A stretch of 40,055 bases of DNA from Clostridia bacterium. Lineage in GTDB: Bacteria; UBA6262; WVXT01. The stretch spans positions 1-40,055 of the forward strand of contig WJOT01000052.1 of the NCBI GenBank assembly GCA_009619095.1, read 5' to 3'. The position numbers were made by a program, and so were the translations under genes. A model generated the notes under the pieces. That model was not told the DNA's origin. It worked only from the letters and a program-made list of their open reading frames with translations, and did no database searches. This document shows, piece after piece, positions 8,213 to 16,119 of this stretch (the stretch's first letter is position 1; every line of letters starts with the position of its first letter).

Positions 8213-8986
8213 ATGAAGCCAGTAAAAATAATTCCCTGTTTGGACATTAAGGATGGTCGAGTAGTTAAGGGTGTAAAGTTTGTTGATTTAAAAGATGCCC
8301 GCGACCCGGTGGAAGCAGCCTCTGCTTACTGTGCTGCAGGTGCAGATGAGCTTGTTTTTTTAGATATCGCTGCTTCTGTTGAAACAAGGGCTACGCGTTT
8401 GGACTGGGTAAAAAAGGTAAAAGAAGTAACCACTGTGCCTTTTTGTGTAGGTGGAGGTATCAGAGATTTACAGGATATGCAGGCTCTTTTTAATCTCGGG
8501 GTAGATAAAGTCTCTATCAACACGGCTGCAGTTAAAAATCCTGCTTTAATAAAAGAAGCTAGTGAAAAATTTGGTAAAGAAAAAGTTGTTGTGGCTATTG
8601 ACGGAAAGAAGAATCCTCCTGGTAGCTCTCGGCCAAGATTGGAAGTTTTAATTATGGGCGGAGAAGAGCCCACAGGCTTAGATGTAGTTGAATGGGCAAA
8701 GCGAGTTGAAGAGTTAGGTGCGGGAGAGATTCTTTTAACCAGCAAGGACGCTGATGGCACTAAGGATGGATACGATATTGAGATGACTCGTCTGGTTTCG
8801 GAAGGGGTAAATATTCCGGTGATTGCCTCAGGAGGAGCAGGAAAACTGGAACATTTCTATGAGGTGGTGACTAAAGGAAAAGCAGATGCAGTTCTGGCTG
8901 CTTCTGTGTTTCACTTTGGAGAATATAAAATTAAAGAAGTGAAAGATTATCTCTTGGGTAAAGGAATAAGTGTAAGGACCTCCTAA
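8213..8986 (+). CDS. hisF: Imidazole glycerol phosphate synthase cyclase subunit HisF
   Basis: A 257-residue TIM barrel of normal HisF length. HisF with HisH turns PRFAR and ammonia into imidazole glycerol phosphate and AICAR in histidine synthesis. The two catalytic aspartates are in place: Asp11 in PCLDIKDGRVVKGV and Asp130 in VAIDGKK. The phosphate-binding loops CVGGGIRD and VIASGGAGK are also clear. GGAGGAG sits just before the ATG. No other his gene is present in the window, so hisF is detached from its pathway and placed among nucleotide genes (purL, pyrG); its AICAR product feeds purine synthesis. A HisA identity is unlikely given the DGKKNPPG loop and the Asp pair. Confidence 0.95.
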   Translation: MKPVKIIPCLDIKDGRVVKGVKFVDLKDARDPVEAASAYCAAGADELVFLDIAASVETRATRLDWVKKVKEVTTVPFCVGGGIRDLQDMQALFNLGVDKVSINTAAVKNPALIKEASEKFGKEKVVVAIDGKKNPPGSSRPRLEVLIMGGEEPTGLDVVEWAKRVEELGAGEILLTSKDADGTKDGYDIEMTRLVSEGVNIPVIASGGAGKLEHFYEVVTKGKADAVLAASVFHFGEYKIKEVKDYLLGKGISVRTS

Positions 8987-8993
8987 AAATTTC

Positions 8994-9023
8994 TTGACAA
9001 AAGAAGAAAAGAACAGGTAATAT
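8994..9023 (+). promoter_or_regulatory. Sigma-70 type promoter for pyrG
   Basis: A perfect -35 box TTGACA (8994-8999) is followed after 18 bases by TAATAT (9018-9023). Transcription should start near 9030, leaving a leader of about 145 bases before pyrG that contains the terminator at 9064-9097. Confidence 0.75.
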
Positions 9024-9063
9024 ATGGACAGAATACAGAAAAAATGCTCTACAAATTCAATGG

Positions 9064-9097
9064 AGTCTTCTAGCAGGAGTGGCTGGAAGGCTTTTTT
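9064..9097 (+). terminator. Intrinsic terminator in the pyrG leader (possible attenuator)
   Basis: The arms 9064-9074 and 9082-9092 form an 11-bp stem with two G-U pairs and a 7-base loop, followed directly by six T. It lies between the predicted pyrG promoter and the pyrG ribosome binding site. It may end hisF transcripts, control pyrG by attenuation, or both. Confidence 0.65.
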
Positions 9098-9174
9098 GTT
9101 TGACTCATTACTTGCCTGAGTTTACTGCTTTCGGCGATTTAGAAAGAAAATATGATTGGGAAAGGAAGGGCAAA

Positions 9175-10812
9175 ATGGCGACTAAATACATTTTTATTAC
9201 CGGTGGAGTAGTATCTTCGTTAGGCAAAGGGATAACTGCAGCCTCAATTGGATGTTTGCTAAAAAGTTGTGGGTTGAGAGTAAATATCCTGAAGATAGAC
9301 CCTTATCTCAATGTAGATCCTGGAACGATGAGTCCTTTTCAGCACGGAGAAGTTTTCGTCACTGAAGACGGAGCAGAGACTGATTTAGATTTGGGCCATT
9401 ACGAGAGATTTCTGAATGTCAATATGAAGAAACCCAGTAATATTACCACTGGCGTAATCTACGACGCAATTATCAATAAAGAAAGAAGAGGAGATTTCTT
9501 GGGCAAAACAGTTCAAGTTATTCCCCATGTCACTGATGAGATTAAGTCTCGTATCAAGGCGTTATCAAAAGATTCAGATGTAGTAATTATTGAAATTGGT
9601 GGAACTACAGGGGATATTGAAGGACTTCCTTTTCTGGAGGCAGCGAGACAGTTTAAACAGGATGTGGGAGAAGAGAATGTTTGTTATGTTCACGTGACCC
9701 TTGTGCCCTACATTAAGGCTGCTGAGGAGATGAAGACCAAGCCTACGCAACAGAGTGTAGCTAAGTTAAGAGAAATTGGAATTGAGCCTCAAATAATTGT
9801 CTGCCGCACTGAAAGACCCCTATCTAAAGAATTGAGAGAAAAGATAGCACTTTTCTGTAATGTCCAGGAAAAAGCAGTAGTGGAAGAAAGGGACGTTTCC
9901 ACCAGTATCTATGAAGTCCCCTTGATGCTAAAAAGAGAAAACCTCGATACTATTTTATTGGAAATGTTACGTTTGGGAAAAAAGAGAAGTGACCTATCCA
10001 AATGGAAAGAAATTGTTAAGAAAATAGGAAATTTAAAAAAGAATGTGGTAATTGGTGTTGCAGGAAAGTACACCGAGCTAAGAGATGCATACAAGAGCAT
10101 ATTGGAAGCATTAGCTCACGGAGGACTATCTAATAATGTAAATGTAGATATAAGATGTCTTGACGTGGAGGATAAGGAACTGGAGAAAGTATTAAAAACT
10201 GTGGATGGAATTCTTGTTCCCGGAGGATTTGGAGAGAGAGGAATTGAGGGGAAGATAAAGGTTTGCAGATTTGCTCGAAAGGGTAAGATTCCTTTTCTGG
10301 GTATCTGTTTAGGATTGCAGTGCGCAGTAATAGATTTCGCTCAAAATGTCTGTGGAATGAAGGGAGCAAATAGCACAGAATTTAAACCAGATACTCCCTA
10401 TCCGGTTATCGATTTGCTTCCTGAGCAGAAGAAAATATTTCAAAAAGGCGGGACGATGAGACTGGGGAATTATCCATGCAGAATTAAAAGAGACTCCTTA
10501 GCTTTTCGTGCTTATAAAAAGAAACTTGTGTTGGAAAGACATCGACACAGGTATGAATTAAACAATAAGTTTCGAGCCAGGTTTAAAGCAAAAGGGCTCT
10601 TGGTAACTGGCGAATATGAAAAAAAGCACCTGGCAGAAATTGTTGAACTTAAAAGTCACCCCTGGTTTGTAGCAGTCCAGTTCCACCCCGAATTTAGATC
10701 TAGACCCGCCAAACCCCACCCCTTATTCAGAGATTTTATCAAAGCCTCCCTAAATAAGAAAAAAGCATACAACTCAAAATTTGACCTAACAAGAGATTCC
10801 GAGAGAATTTAA
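9175..10812 (+). CDS. pyrG: CTP synthase
   Basis: CTP synthase, 545 residues, aminates UTP to CTP using ATP and glutamine. The N-terminal synthetase domain shows [19 protein letters not shown] and [21 protein letters not shown]; the C-terminal class I amidotransferase domain has the catalytic Cys378 in LGICLGLQ and the His-Glu pair in FHPEF. I placed the start at ATG 9175, behind AAGGAAGGG; reading on to the upstream GTG at 9079 would add 32 unconserved residues and run through the terminator hairpin. The gene has its own promoter at 8994-9023 and a leader terminator, which suggests regulation separate from hisF. queC follows after about 50 bases. Confidence 0.97.
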   Translation: MATKYIFITGGVVSSLGKGITAASIGCLLKSCGLRVNILKIDPYLNVDPGTMSPFQHGEVFVTEDGAETDLDLGHYERFLNVNMKKPSNITTGVIYDAIINKERRGDFLGKTVQVIPHVTDEIKSRIKALSKDSDVVIIEIGGTTGDIEGLPFLEAARQFKQDVGEENVCYVHVTLVPYIKAAEEMKTKPTQQSVAKLREIGIEPQIIVCRTERPLSKELREKIALFCNVQEKAVVEERDVSTSIYEVPLMLKRENLDTILLEMLRLGKKRSDLSKWKEIVKKIGNLKKNVVIGVAGKYTELRDAYKSILEALAHGGLSNNVNVDIRCLDVEDKELEKVLKTVDGILVPGGFGERGIEGKIKVCRFARKGKIPFLGICLGLQCAVIDFAQNVCGMKGANSTEFKPDTPYPVIDLLPEQKKIFQKGGTMRLGNYPCRIKRDSLAFRAYKKKLVLERHRHRYELNNKFRARFKAKGLLVTGEYEKKHLAEIVELKSHPWFVAVQFHPEFRSRPAKPHPLFRDFIKASLNKKKAYNSKFDLTRDSERI

Positions 10813-10863
10813 CCCTCCTCGATAGCGGATTGTGTCTATATAAGAAATGGAAAGCTACAAGAA

Positions 10864-11556
10864 ATGAAAGAAGACAAAAAAGCAGTAGTATTATTAAGTG
10901 GTGGACTCGATTCATCTACTTGCTTGTACAAGGCGATAGAAGATGGGTATGTCCCTTACGCATTATGTTTTGACTACGGACAGAGGCATCTCAAAGAGGT
11001 GGAATCTTCAAGGAGAATAGCTGAGAAAGCTGGTGCAATTTTTAAAAAGATTAAGATTGATTTAAGACAAATAGGAGGTTCGGCTTTAACGGATAACATA
11101 GAAGTTCCTATGGGAAGAGAGATAGAAGAAATAATTAGCGATGTCCCTCCGACTTATGTACCGGCAAGAAATACAATTTTTCTTAGCATAGCTTTGAGTT
11201 TTGCCGAGGTGATAGACGCAGATGCAATTTATATAGGTGCAAATATGATAGATAATCCAGGTTATCCGGATACAACACCGAGATATATGGAAACATATCA
11301 AAACCTGATTAATGTAGCTATAAAAAAGACAGTAGAAGGCGGGAAAATAGAGATAAAAACCCCTTTAATTCGAATGACAAAGAAAGAAATAGTACAAGAA
11401 GCAGTAAGGCTAAAAGTGCCTTTAGAACTTACCTGGAGTTGTTATCAGGGGGAAGAAGAGCCTTGTGGCCAGTGTGATGCGTGCAAATTGAGAGCTAAAG
11501 GCTTTGAAGAAGCGGGTTTGATCGATAGTTTATGTCAGAAATATAATAAGATTTAA
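10864..11556 (+). CDS. queC: 7-cyano-7-deazaguanine synthase QueC
   Basis: A 230-residue QueC, which converts 7-carboxy-7-deazaguanine to preQ0 with ATP and ammonia in queuosine synthesis. Seen: the PP-loop SGGLDSSTCLY near residue 12, FDYGQRH, the VPARNTIFLSIA segment, and the C-terminal zinc site WSCYQGEEEPCGQCDAC. There is no convincing ribosome binding site before the ATG. No queD, queE or queF is nearby. I compared the leader with preQ1 riboswitch features and found none. It probably shares the pyrG transcript. Confidence 0.96.
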   Translation: MKEDKKAVVLLSGGLDSSTCLYKAIEDGYVPYALCFDYGQRHLKEVESSRRIAEKAGAIFKKIKIDLRQIGGSALTDNIEVPMGREIEEIISDVPPTYVPARNTIFLSIALSFAEVIDADAIYIGANMIDNPGYPDTTPRYMETYQNLINVAIKKTVEGGKIEIKTPLIRMTKKEIVQEAVRLKVPLELTWSCYQGEEEPCGQCDACKLRAKGFEEAGLIDSLCQKYNKI

Positions 11557-11640
11557 ATAGATTACTTCACTCAATTTTTGAAATTCATGCCTAAATTCCT
11601 CTCCCCTCCCTTAAAAAATTCTCTTTCATAGAAAAATTTA

Positions 11641-11669
11641 TTGCTTTTTAGGAAGAATGCTGTTATAAT
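11641..11669 (+). promoter_or_regulatory. Extended -10 promoter upstream of thpR
   Basis: TTGCTT (11641-11646), a 17-base spacer, then TATAAT (11664-11669) preceded by TG at 11661-11662, an extended -10 element. It would read through the repeat at 11699-11789 into thpR. The rest of the 256-base gap (11557-11640) shows nothing I can name. Confidence 0.7.
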
Positions 11670-11698
11670 TTAAAAATTGCCAGTCGGTTATTAAGGTT

Positions 11699-11789
11699 GG
11701 TAGTGTAGGGTTTTATGCCCGTAAAAATTACGCCCATAAAGGGCTACACTACCCTCGCAAGAAATTACACCCATAAAGGGCTACACTAC
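11699..11789. repeat. GTAGTGTAG-family palindromic repeat (copy A, with duplicated right end)
   Basis: The terminal inverted repeat GGTAGTGTAG (11699-11708) pairs with CTACACTACC (11744-11753); an inner imperfect palindrome (TTTATG...CATAAA) lies between. The right end at 11728-11752 is repeated almost exactly at 11765-11789. The same right end recurs at 15571-15593 and, inverted, at 26126-26148. Confidence 0.85.
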
Positions 11790-11812
11790 ATAAAACTTTT
11801 GGAGATGGCAGG

Positions 11813-12370
11813 ATGAGAACTTTTATTGCTGTAGGAATATCCAGTGAAGCGAGGGAAAAGATTGCTCAGATTCAGGTTGAGTTCAGGAAAGGAGACACAG
11901 ATGTCAAATGGGTTGAGCCTAAAAACCTCCACGTCACGCTAAAATTTCTGGGCGAGGTGAGTGAGGACAAGCTCTCCGGGGTAATTGAAAAGACAAGACT
12001 TGCCGTCTCAGGGATTTCTAATTTCAGGGTTCACCTTTCTGGGTTAGGAAGCTTTCCCAATCTGAGGTCTCCACGGGTAGTCTGGGTTGGCGTAAGTGAA
12101 GGTAAGGCGGAACTGAAAAATTTAAGTGAGAGGATTGAAGAAAACCTTTCCTATTTAGGGTTTGCCAAAGAGAAGAGAGAGTTTTCTGCTCATTTGACGA
12201 TTGGCAGGGTCAGGTCTCCCAGGGGAAAGGGGAAATTGGTTAAGAAAATTGAGGAATTAGAAAGGTGTGATTTGGGCGAATTTTCTATGGACAAAGTGCT
12301 GGTTATGGAGAGTCAGCTTAGTTCCAAAGGACCCACTTACAGGATAATAGAAGAAGTAAATCTAAAATGA
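11813..12370 (+). CDS. thpR: RNA 2',3'-cyclic phosphodiesterase (2H family)
   Basis: A 185-residue member of the 2H phosphoesterase family, formerly called 2'-5' RNA ligase. The two catalytic HxT motifs are visible: LHVTLKFLGEV near residue 42 and HLTIGRV near 125. The family opens 2',3'-cyclic phosphates on RNA. A GGAG-containing site precedes ATG 11813. Its stop overlaps the start of the polysaccharide deacetylase gene (ATGA), so the two are translationally coupled. The likely promoter is at 11641-11669. The physiological RNA target is unknown in bacteria. Confidence 0.93.
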   Translation: MRTFIAVGISSEAREKIAQIQVEFRKGDTDVKWVEPKNLHVTLKFLGEVSEDKLSGVIEKTRLAVSGISNFRVHLSGLGSFPNLRSPRVVWVGVSEGKAELKNLSERIEENLSYLGFAKEKREFSAHLTIGRVRSPRGKGKLVKKIEELERCDLGEFSMDKVLVMESQLSSKGPTYRIIEEVNLK

Positions 12371-13167
12371 TAATCAAGAAATTGAAAGATAAGTTACTGG
12401 AGAAGAGGTATCGTGTCATACTGGTTATGGCTTTCTTATTGCTTATGGGAGTGGCAGCTATCATTTCCCGGAAGAGTGAAATGGAACTCCGTTCTCTCCC
12501 CTTCTCTCCTGGCGGTTTTAAGGAGATAGCCCTTACCTTTGATGATGGCCCGGTCCCCAGTGCCACACCAAAAATTTTGGAGGTGCTGAACAAAGAGGGT
12601 GTTAAGGCGACTTTCTTTGTAGTGGGAAAGATGGTGGAGAAATACCCATGGTTACTGGAACGGATATGGAAGGAAGGACACGATGTAGGCAACCATACAT
12701 ATAGCCATCCGGATTTAACTAAATTATCTAAGAAAGATATCCTTGAAGAATTAGACAAAACCCGCATATTAATCAAAAAAATCACTGGAAAAGACACATA
12801 TCTCTTTCGCCCCCCTGGCGGGAGATATGACAACAAGGTAATTGTAACCACTACCCTAACTGGATACAAGATGATTCTCTGGACAGATTATCCTGGTGAT
12901 TATGGCTGTCCCTCCAGTAAAGTGATTTATCAAAGGACAGTTTCCAAAGCGGAAGATGAAGGAATAATTCTTTTGCACAATGGATTGGATGCTACCCTGG
13001 ACGCTCTTCCTAAAATCATTTCTGAATTGAAAAAAGGGAAATATAGGTTCGTTACAATTTCTGAGCTAATGGAAGAGATAAGAGAGAAAGAGAGCGTCTA
13101 TTTCGAAAAATTTGAAAGGGAGCAAAAAGCAAGCCCTTCCCCATTAGAAATGGCAGTCACAGATTGA
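12367..13167 (+). CDS. Membrane-anchored polysaccharide deacetylase (NodB family)
   Basis: A 266-residue protein with one N-terminal membrane segment (about residues 17-35) and an extracytoplasmic NodB domain. Metal and catalytic motifs are visible: TFDDGP (motif 1), NHTYSHPD (motif 2, HxxxH), RPPGGRYD (motif 3), WTDYPGDY (motif 4) and ILLHNG (motif 5, where Asp is more usual than Asn). The family removes N-acetyl groups from peptidoglycan or other amino-sugar polymers. It starts within the stop of thpR and is followed 60 bases later by ruvX and mltG, so a cell wall role is plausible. The actual substrate cannot be read from the sequence. Confidence 0.9.
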   Translation: MIIKKLKDKLLEKRYRVILVMAFLLLMGVAAIISRKSEMELRSLPFSPGGFKEIALTFDDGPVPSATPKILEVLNKEGVKATFFVVGKMVEKYPWLLERIWKEGHDVGNHTYSHPDLTKLSKKDILEELDKTRILIKKITGKDTYLFRPPGGRYDNKVIVTTTLTGYKMILWTDYPGDYGCPSSKVIYQRTVSKAEDEGIILLHNGLDATLDALPKIISELKKGKYRFVTISELMEEIREKESVYFEKFEREQKASPSPLEMAVTD

Positions 13168-13227
13168 GTAGTATGCTTGGGAAAGGAGTAGCGAAAGATT
13201 TGGTTTCGTTGCTGGTGTGGAATAGCT

Positions 13228-13674
13228 ATGAAAATTTTAGGAATCGATTACGGAGAGAAGAGGATTGGGTTGGCAATGAGCGATGCTTCAAATATGGTTG
13301 CTGGTAGTCTAAAAGTTGTAAAGAGAAATGCAACTCGTAGTTGGCTTGGGGAGATAAAAACAGTTGTCGATGAAAACAAGGTTGAGAAGATAGTTATTGG
13401 TTTACCTAAAAATATGAATGGTTCTATTGGGGAGAAAGGGAAAGAGGTTCTGGCATTTATGAAAGTTTTGGGAAAGGTGGTAAAGGTGCCCATAGTGACC
13501 TGGGATGAAAGGTTGACAACTGTTAGTGCAGAGAAGGTGCTTCTACAGGCAGAGTTATCGAGGAAAAAACGGAAAGATATTTTGGATAAACTCTCTGCCT
13601 GTATAATTTTACAAAACTATTTGGACAGTATTGAGTACAGTCAAAAAGAGAAAAGCAAGGAAAGCAATAAATGA
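13228..13674 (+). CDS. ruvX: RuvX/YqgF Holliday junction resolvase family protein
   Basis: A 148-residue RNase H-fold protein. It has the N-terminal LGIDYGEKRIGLA with the metal-binding Asp, then IVIGLPKNMNGSIGEKG and WDERLTTVSAE, all hallmarks of YqgF. The family includes a putative Holliday junction resolvase and a factor in 16S rRNA 5'-end maturation; which role applies here is open. The start is ATG 13228 with only a weak upstream purine stretch. The gene overlaps mltG by 4 bases (ATGA). The ruvX-mltG pair is found together in many bacteria. Confidence 0.94.
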   Translation: MKILGIDYGEKRIGLAMSDASNMVAGSLKVVKRNATRSWLGEIKTVVDENKVEKIVIGLPKNMNGSIGEKGKEVLAFMKVLGKVVKVPIVTWDERLTTVSAEKVLLQAELSRKKRKDILDKLSACIILQNYLDSIEYSQKEKSKESNK

Positions 13675-14612
13675 AAGTAATAAAAATAGGTGTTATAATC
13701 CTGTGCTTGTTAAGTCTGGTAAATTTAATGGTCTTCTTTTTGTCTCCGCGCTATAGTAAAACTTCCCTGGTAACAATAGAACAGGGAGTGACTGCCCAGC
13801 AGGTAGCGGAATTACTTGAACAGGAAGGTTTAATTTCCAGTAAGAATTACTTTCTATTTCTTCTCAGACTAAGAGGGGGGCATAGAAAAATTAAAGCAGG
13901 AATTTATGAAATAAATTCAAAAGAAAGCACCTGGCGAATTATTAGCAAATTAGTTTTAGGAAAAAGCAAAAAAGTAAAATTGACCATTCCTGAAGGATTT
14001 ACTGCCCGCCAGATTGCCCAGTTAATCGAACAGAAAGGATTAGGGGAAAAAGATAGGTTTTTAGAAATTGTTGAGGAGAGAAAACTGGAGGGCTACCTTT
14101 TTCCGGAAACCTATTTTGTTGATTACGATGCTACCGAAGAGGAAGTTGTTGATATGATGGTTGACCAATTCAATAAGGTATTCACAAAAGAAATGGAAGA
14201 GAGAGGAAAGAAGTTTAAGTTTACAAAAAGGGATACAGTAATTCTGGCTTCCATAATTGAGAAAGAAGCCGTCAAGGATGAAGAGAGACCGTTAATTTCC
14301 GCTGTTTTTCATAACCGGTTAAAGAAGCGATGGTATTTAGAATCTTGTGCTACGGTTCAGTATGCGCTGGGAGAGCATAAGGAGAAGTTGACCTATAAAG
14401 ATGTAAAAGTTGACTCCCCTTATAATACGTATATCCATTTTGGTCTACCACCCGGGCCTATTTGTAATCCTGGTTTAGCCGCTATTAAGGCCACCTTATA
14501 TCCAGCCCAGACCGATTTAATGTTCTTTGTTACCAAAGGGGAAGGCACTCATAGATTCTCTAAGTATTATCAGAAACATCTGGAAGTGCAAAAGAAAAAA
14601 TCCAAAAGATGA
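13671..14612 (+). CDS. mltG: Endolytic peptidoglycan transglycosylase MltG
   Basis: A 313-residue YceG/MltG protein with one N-terminal membrane segment (residues 6-25). A LysM-like part carries TIEQGVTAQQVAELLEQEG, and the catalytic domain includes LEGYLFPETYFV, the IIEKEA motif at residues 195-200 containing the catalytic Glu, SAVFHNRL, TVQYALG, SPYNTY and GLPPGPICNPG. The enzyme cuts nascent glycan strands and sets their length. It overlaps ruvX by 4 bases and mutM follows 9 bases later. Confidence 0.96.
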   Translation: MKVIKIGVIILCLLSLVNLMVFFLSPRYSKTSLVTIEQGVTAQQVAELLEQEGLISSKNYFLFLLRLRGGHRKIKAGIYEINSKESTWRIISKLVLGKSKKVKLTIPEGFTARQIAQLIEQKGLGEKDRFLEIVEERKLEGYLFPETYFVDYDATEEEVVDMMVDQFNKVFTKEMEERGKKFKFTKRDTVILASIIEKEAVKDEERPLISAVFHNRLKKRWYLESCATVQYALGEHKEKLTYKDVKVDSPYNTYIHFGLPPGPICNPGLAAIKATLYPAQTDLMFFVTKGEGTHRFSKYYQKHLEVQKKKSKR

Positions 14613-14621
14613 GCGGAAAAA

Positions 14622-15428
14622 ATGCCTGAATTGCCAGAAGTAGAAACAATAAAAAGAGGGCTGGAAAAGAGAATCTTGGCAAAGAAAATAAACAGAGTGG
14701 AAATAAACACAGATAGGATGGTAAAAAAGCCTTCCCCGAAGAGATTTAAGGAAGAAGTTGAAGGCAAAAATTTTACACAGGTTATTCGTCGGGGAAAATA
14801 CTTAATTTTAGTATTATCCTCCGGGAAGAAGATAGTGATACATCTCAGAATGACCGGTCAACTAATTTACGGAAGGAGAGATACAAAGAGCAGGGTATCC
14901 TTTCTCCTGTCAAATGGCAAATATTTGAACCTTAACGATAAAAGACATCTGGGAGAAATCAGATTGGTGGAAAACTGGGAGAAAGTTCCTGGCATTGCCA
15001 AGATGGGGATGGAGCCTCTGGAAGATAGTTTTACGCTCAAGGTTTTCGGTGAAATGTTAAATAAAAAAAAAGCTAGAATCAAACCTCTTTTAATGAATCA
15101 GGAATTTTTAGCTGGCGTGGGAAATATTTATGCTCAAGAGGCACTATTCAAGGCAAGAATTCGTCCAGAAAGGCATGCTCACCGGCTGAAGCGAGATGAG
15201 GTGAAGGCACTATTTTCTGAAATAAAAAAGGTCTTAAAGAAAGCTATAGATTACAAAGGCTCATCTTTTAGTAGTTATGTTGATGCACAAGGAAAAAGAG
15301 GAAGTTTCCACTCTCGCCTGCAAGTCTATGGACGGGGAGGGGAGCCCTGCATTAAATGTAAGACACCGTTGGAGTTTATTAGACTTGCTGGCAGGGGAAC
15401 TAGTTTTTGTCCAAAGTGCCAGAAATAG
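14622..15428 (+). CDS. mutM: Formamidopyrimidine-DNA glycosylase
   Basis: A 268-residue Fpg/MutM that removes oxidised purines such as 8-oxoguanine and nicks the abasic site. The N-terminal PELPEVETI supplies the catalytic Pro and Glu after Met removal; RRGKYL holds the conserved Lys; LLMNQEFLAGVGNIYAQEAL is the helix-two-turn-helix; the C-terminal zinc finger is C-x2-C...C-x2-C (CIKCKTP and FCPKCQ). Length and motif order are complete. A 214-base repeat-rich gap follows. Confidence 0.97.
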   Translation: MPELPEVETIKRGLEKRILAKKINRVEINTDRMVKKPSPKRFKEEVEGKNFTQVIRRGKYLILVLSSGKKIVIHLRMTGQLIYGRRDTKSRVSFLLSNGKYLNLNDKRHLGEIRLVENWEKVPGIAKMGMEPLEDSFTLKVFGEMLNKKKARIKPLLMNQEFLAGVGNIYAQEALFKARIRPERHAHRLKRDEVKALFSEIKKVLKKAIDYKGSSFSSYVDAQGKRGSFHSRLQVYGRGGEPCIKCKTPLEFIRLAGRGTSFCPKCQK

Positions 15429-15450
15429 AGAAAGGTTTCCCAAAAACTAT

Positions 15451-15593
15451 GGTAGTGTAGGGTTTTACCCCCACCACCAATGTATTGGTGTGGGGGTTTA
15501 TGCCCGTAATAGTTTTGGTTGCGTAGGGGCGACCTTTATGGTCGCCCAAGGACTTGTTTCCGTAAGAATTACGTCCATAAAGGGCTACACTAC
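15451..15593. repeat. GTAGTGTAG-family palindromic repeat (copy B, long form)
   Basis: The segment begins with GGTAGTGTAGGG (15451-15462) and ends with GGGCTACACTAC (15582-15593), an inverted pair. Nested inside are CCCCCACCACCAAT/ATTGGTGTGGGGG and GGGCGACC/GGTCGCCC hairpins. The right end differs at one base from the right end of copy A. Short open frames across this region are repeat sequence, not genes. Confidence 0.85.
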
Positions 15594-15642
15594 AAAGAAT
15601 TTTTTACTAACTCGACCGGAAAAAATTTAATTAGGAGGAAAT

Positions 15643-16119
15643 ATGAAAAAAGGAGAACTCGGATTGGTTCTTTTTTTGTGGATTTTTCTGACACCTATAC
15701 TATTTCCCCCTTGCCTTAGCGGGTGGGGAAGAAAACCACCTTCAGAGCCAAAGACAATCGAGGAGAAAATTGCGAGCAAGTTTCACATTGAACAGGGCGT
15801 TGTTCTGGCTTTGGAAGAGAAAGGTTATGGGACAGAAGAGATTATTAAGCTTTTGATTCTGGCAACCGCCACAGGTAAGAGAGCCGATGAGATTAGTATC
15901 ATCAGGGAAGAGGGAATGAGCTGGGAAGGGATTGCTAAGTGGTATGGAGTGGAAATGTCCACTCTTGGTAAAGAAACCCAGAGGCTCTTATCTGAAGTGG
16001 AGGGAAGAAAAGAAGAAGAAATAAAAGAGGAAGAGGAGCCAGAAATCGAGCTGGAAATTGAGAAGGAATTAAGAAAAAAGCTGGAAATGGAAAAGACGGA
16101 ATCGGATGAGTTACGTTGA
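15643..16119 (+). CDS. Secreted protein of unknown function
   Basis: I do not recognise a named family. The 158-residue product has an N-terminal signal segment (hydrophobic residues 7-25, FPPCLSG near the likely cleavage site, not a good lipobox). A helical middle (about residues 38-110) includes IEQGVVLALEEKGYGTEEI and the motif GMSWEGIAKWYGVEMSTLG, followed by a highly charged coiled-coil-like tail rich in Glu and Lys (about 120-158). The middle resembles short domains seen in secreted proteins of several anaerobes, where a pattern G-W-x-x-I-A-x-x-x-G-V recurs. AGGAGGAAAT lies before the ATG. It overlaps the radical SAM gene by 14 bases. Confidence 0.75.
   Translation: MKKGELGLVLFLWIFLTPILFPPCLSGWGRKPPSEPKTIEEKIASKFHIEQGVVLALEEKGYGTEEIIKLLILATATGKRADEISIIREEGMSWEGIAKWYGVEMSTLGKETQRLLSEVEGRKEEEIKEEEEPEIELEIEKELRKKLEMEKTESDELR

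Noticed and set aside
9024-9063. Bacillus-type CTP-sensing slippage start (GGGC) for pyrG
   Set aside because: No GGG run lies at the expected transcription start, so the known mechanism cannot be claimed.
9079-9174. N-terminal extension of CTP synthase
   Set aside because: The extra 32 codons cross the terminator hairpin, are unlike PyrG, and the ATG at 9175 has a good ribosome site.
10813-10863. preQ1 riboswitch before queC
   Set aside because: The short gap lacks the hairpin and the A-rich tail of preQ1 aptamers.
15277-15719. Overlapping + strand open frames across the end of mutM and the following gap
   Set aside because: They run through the mutM zinc finger in another frame and through palindromic repeats, and have no family resemblance.
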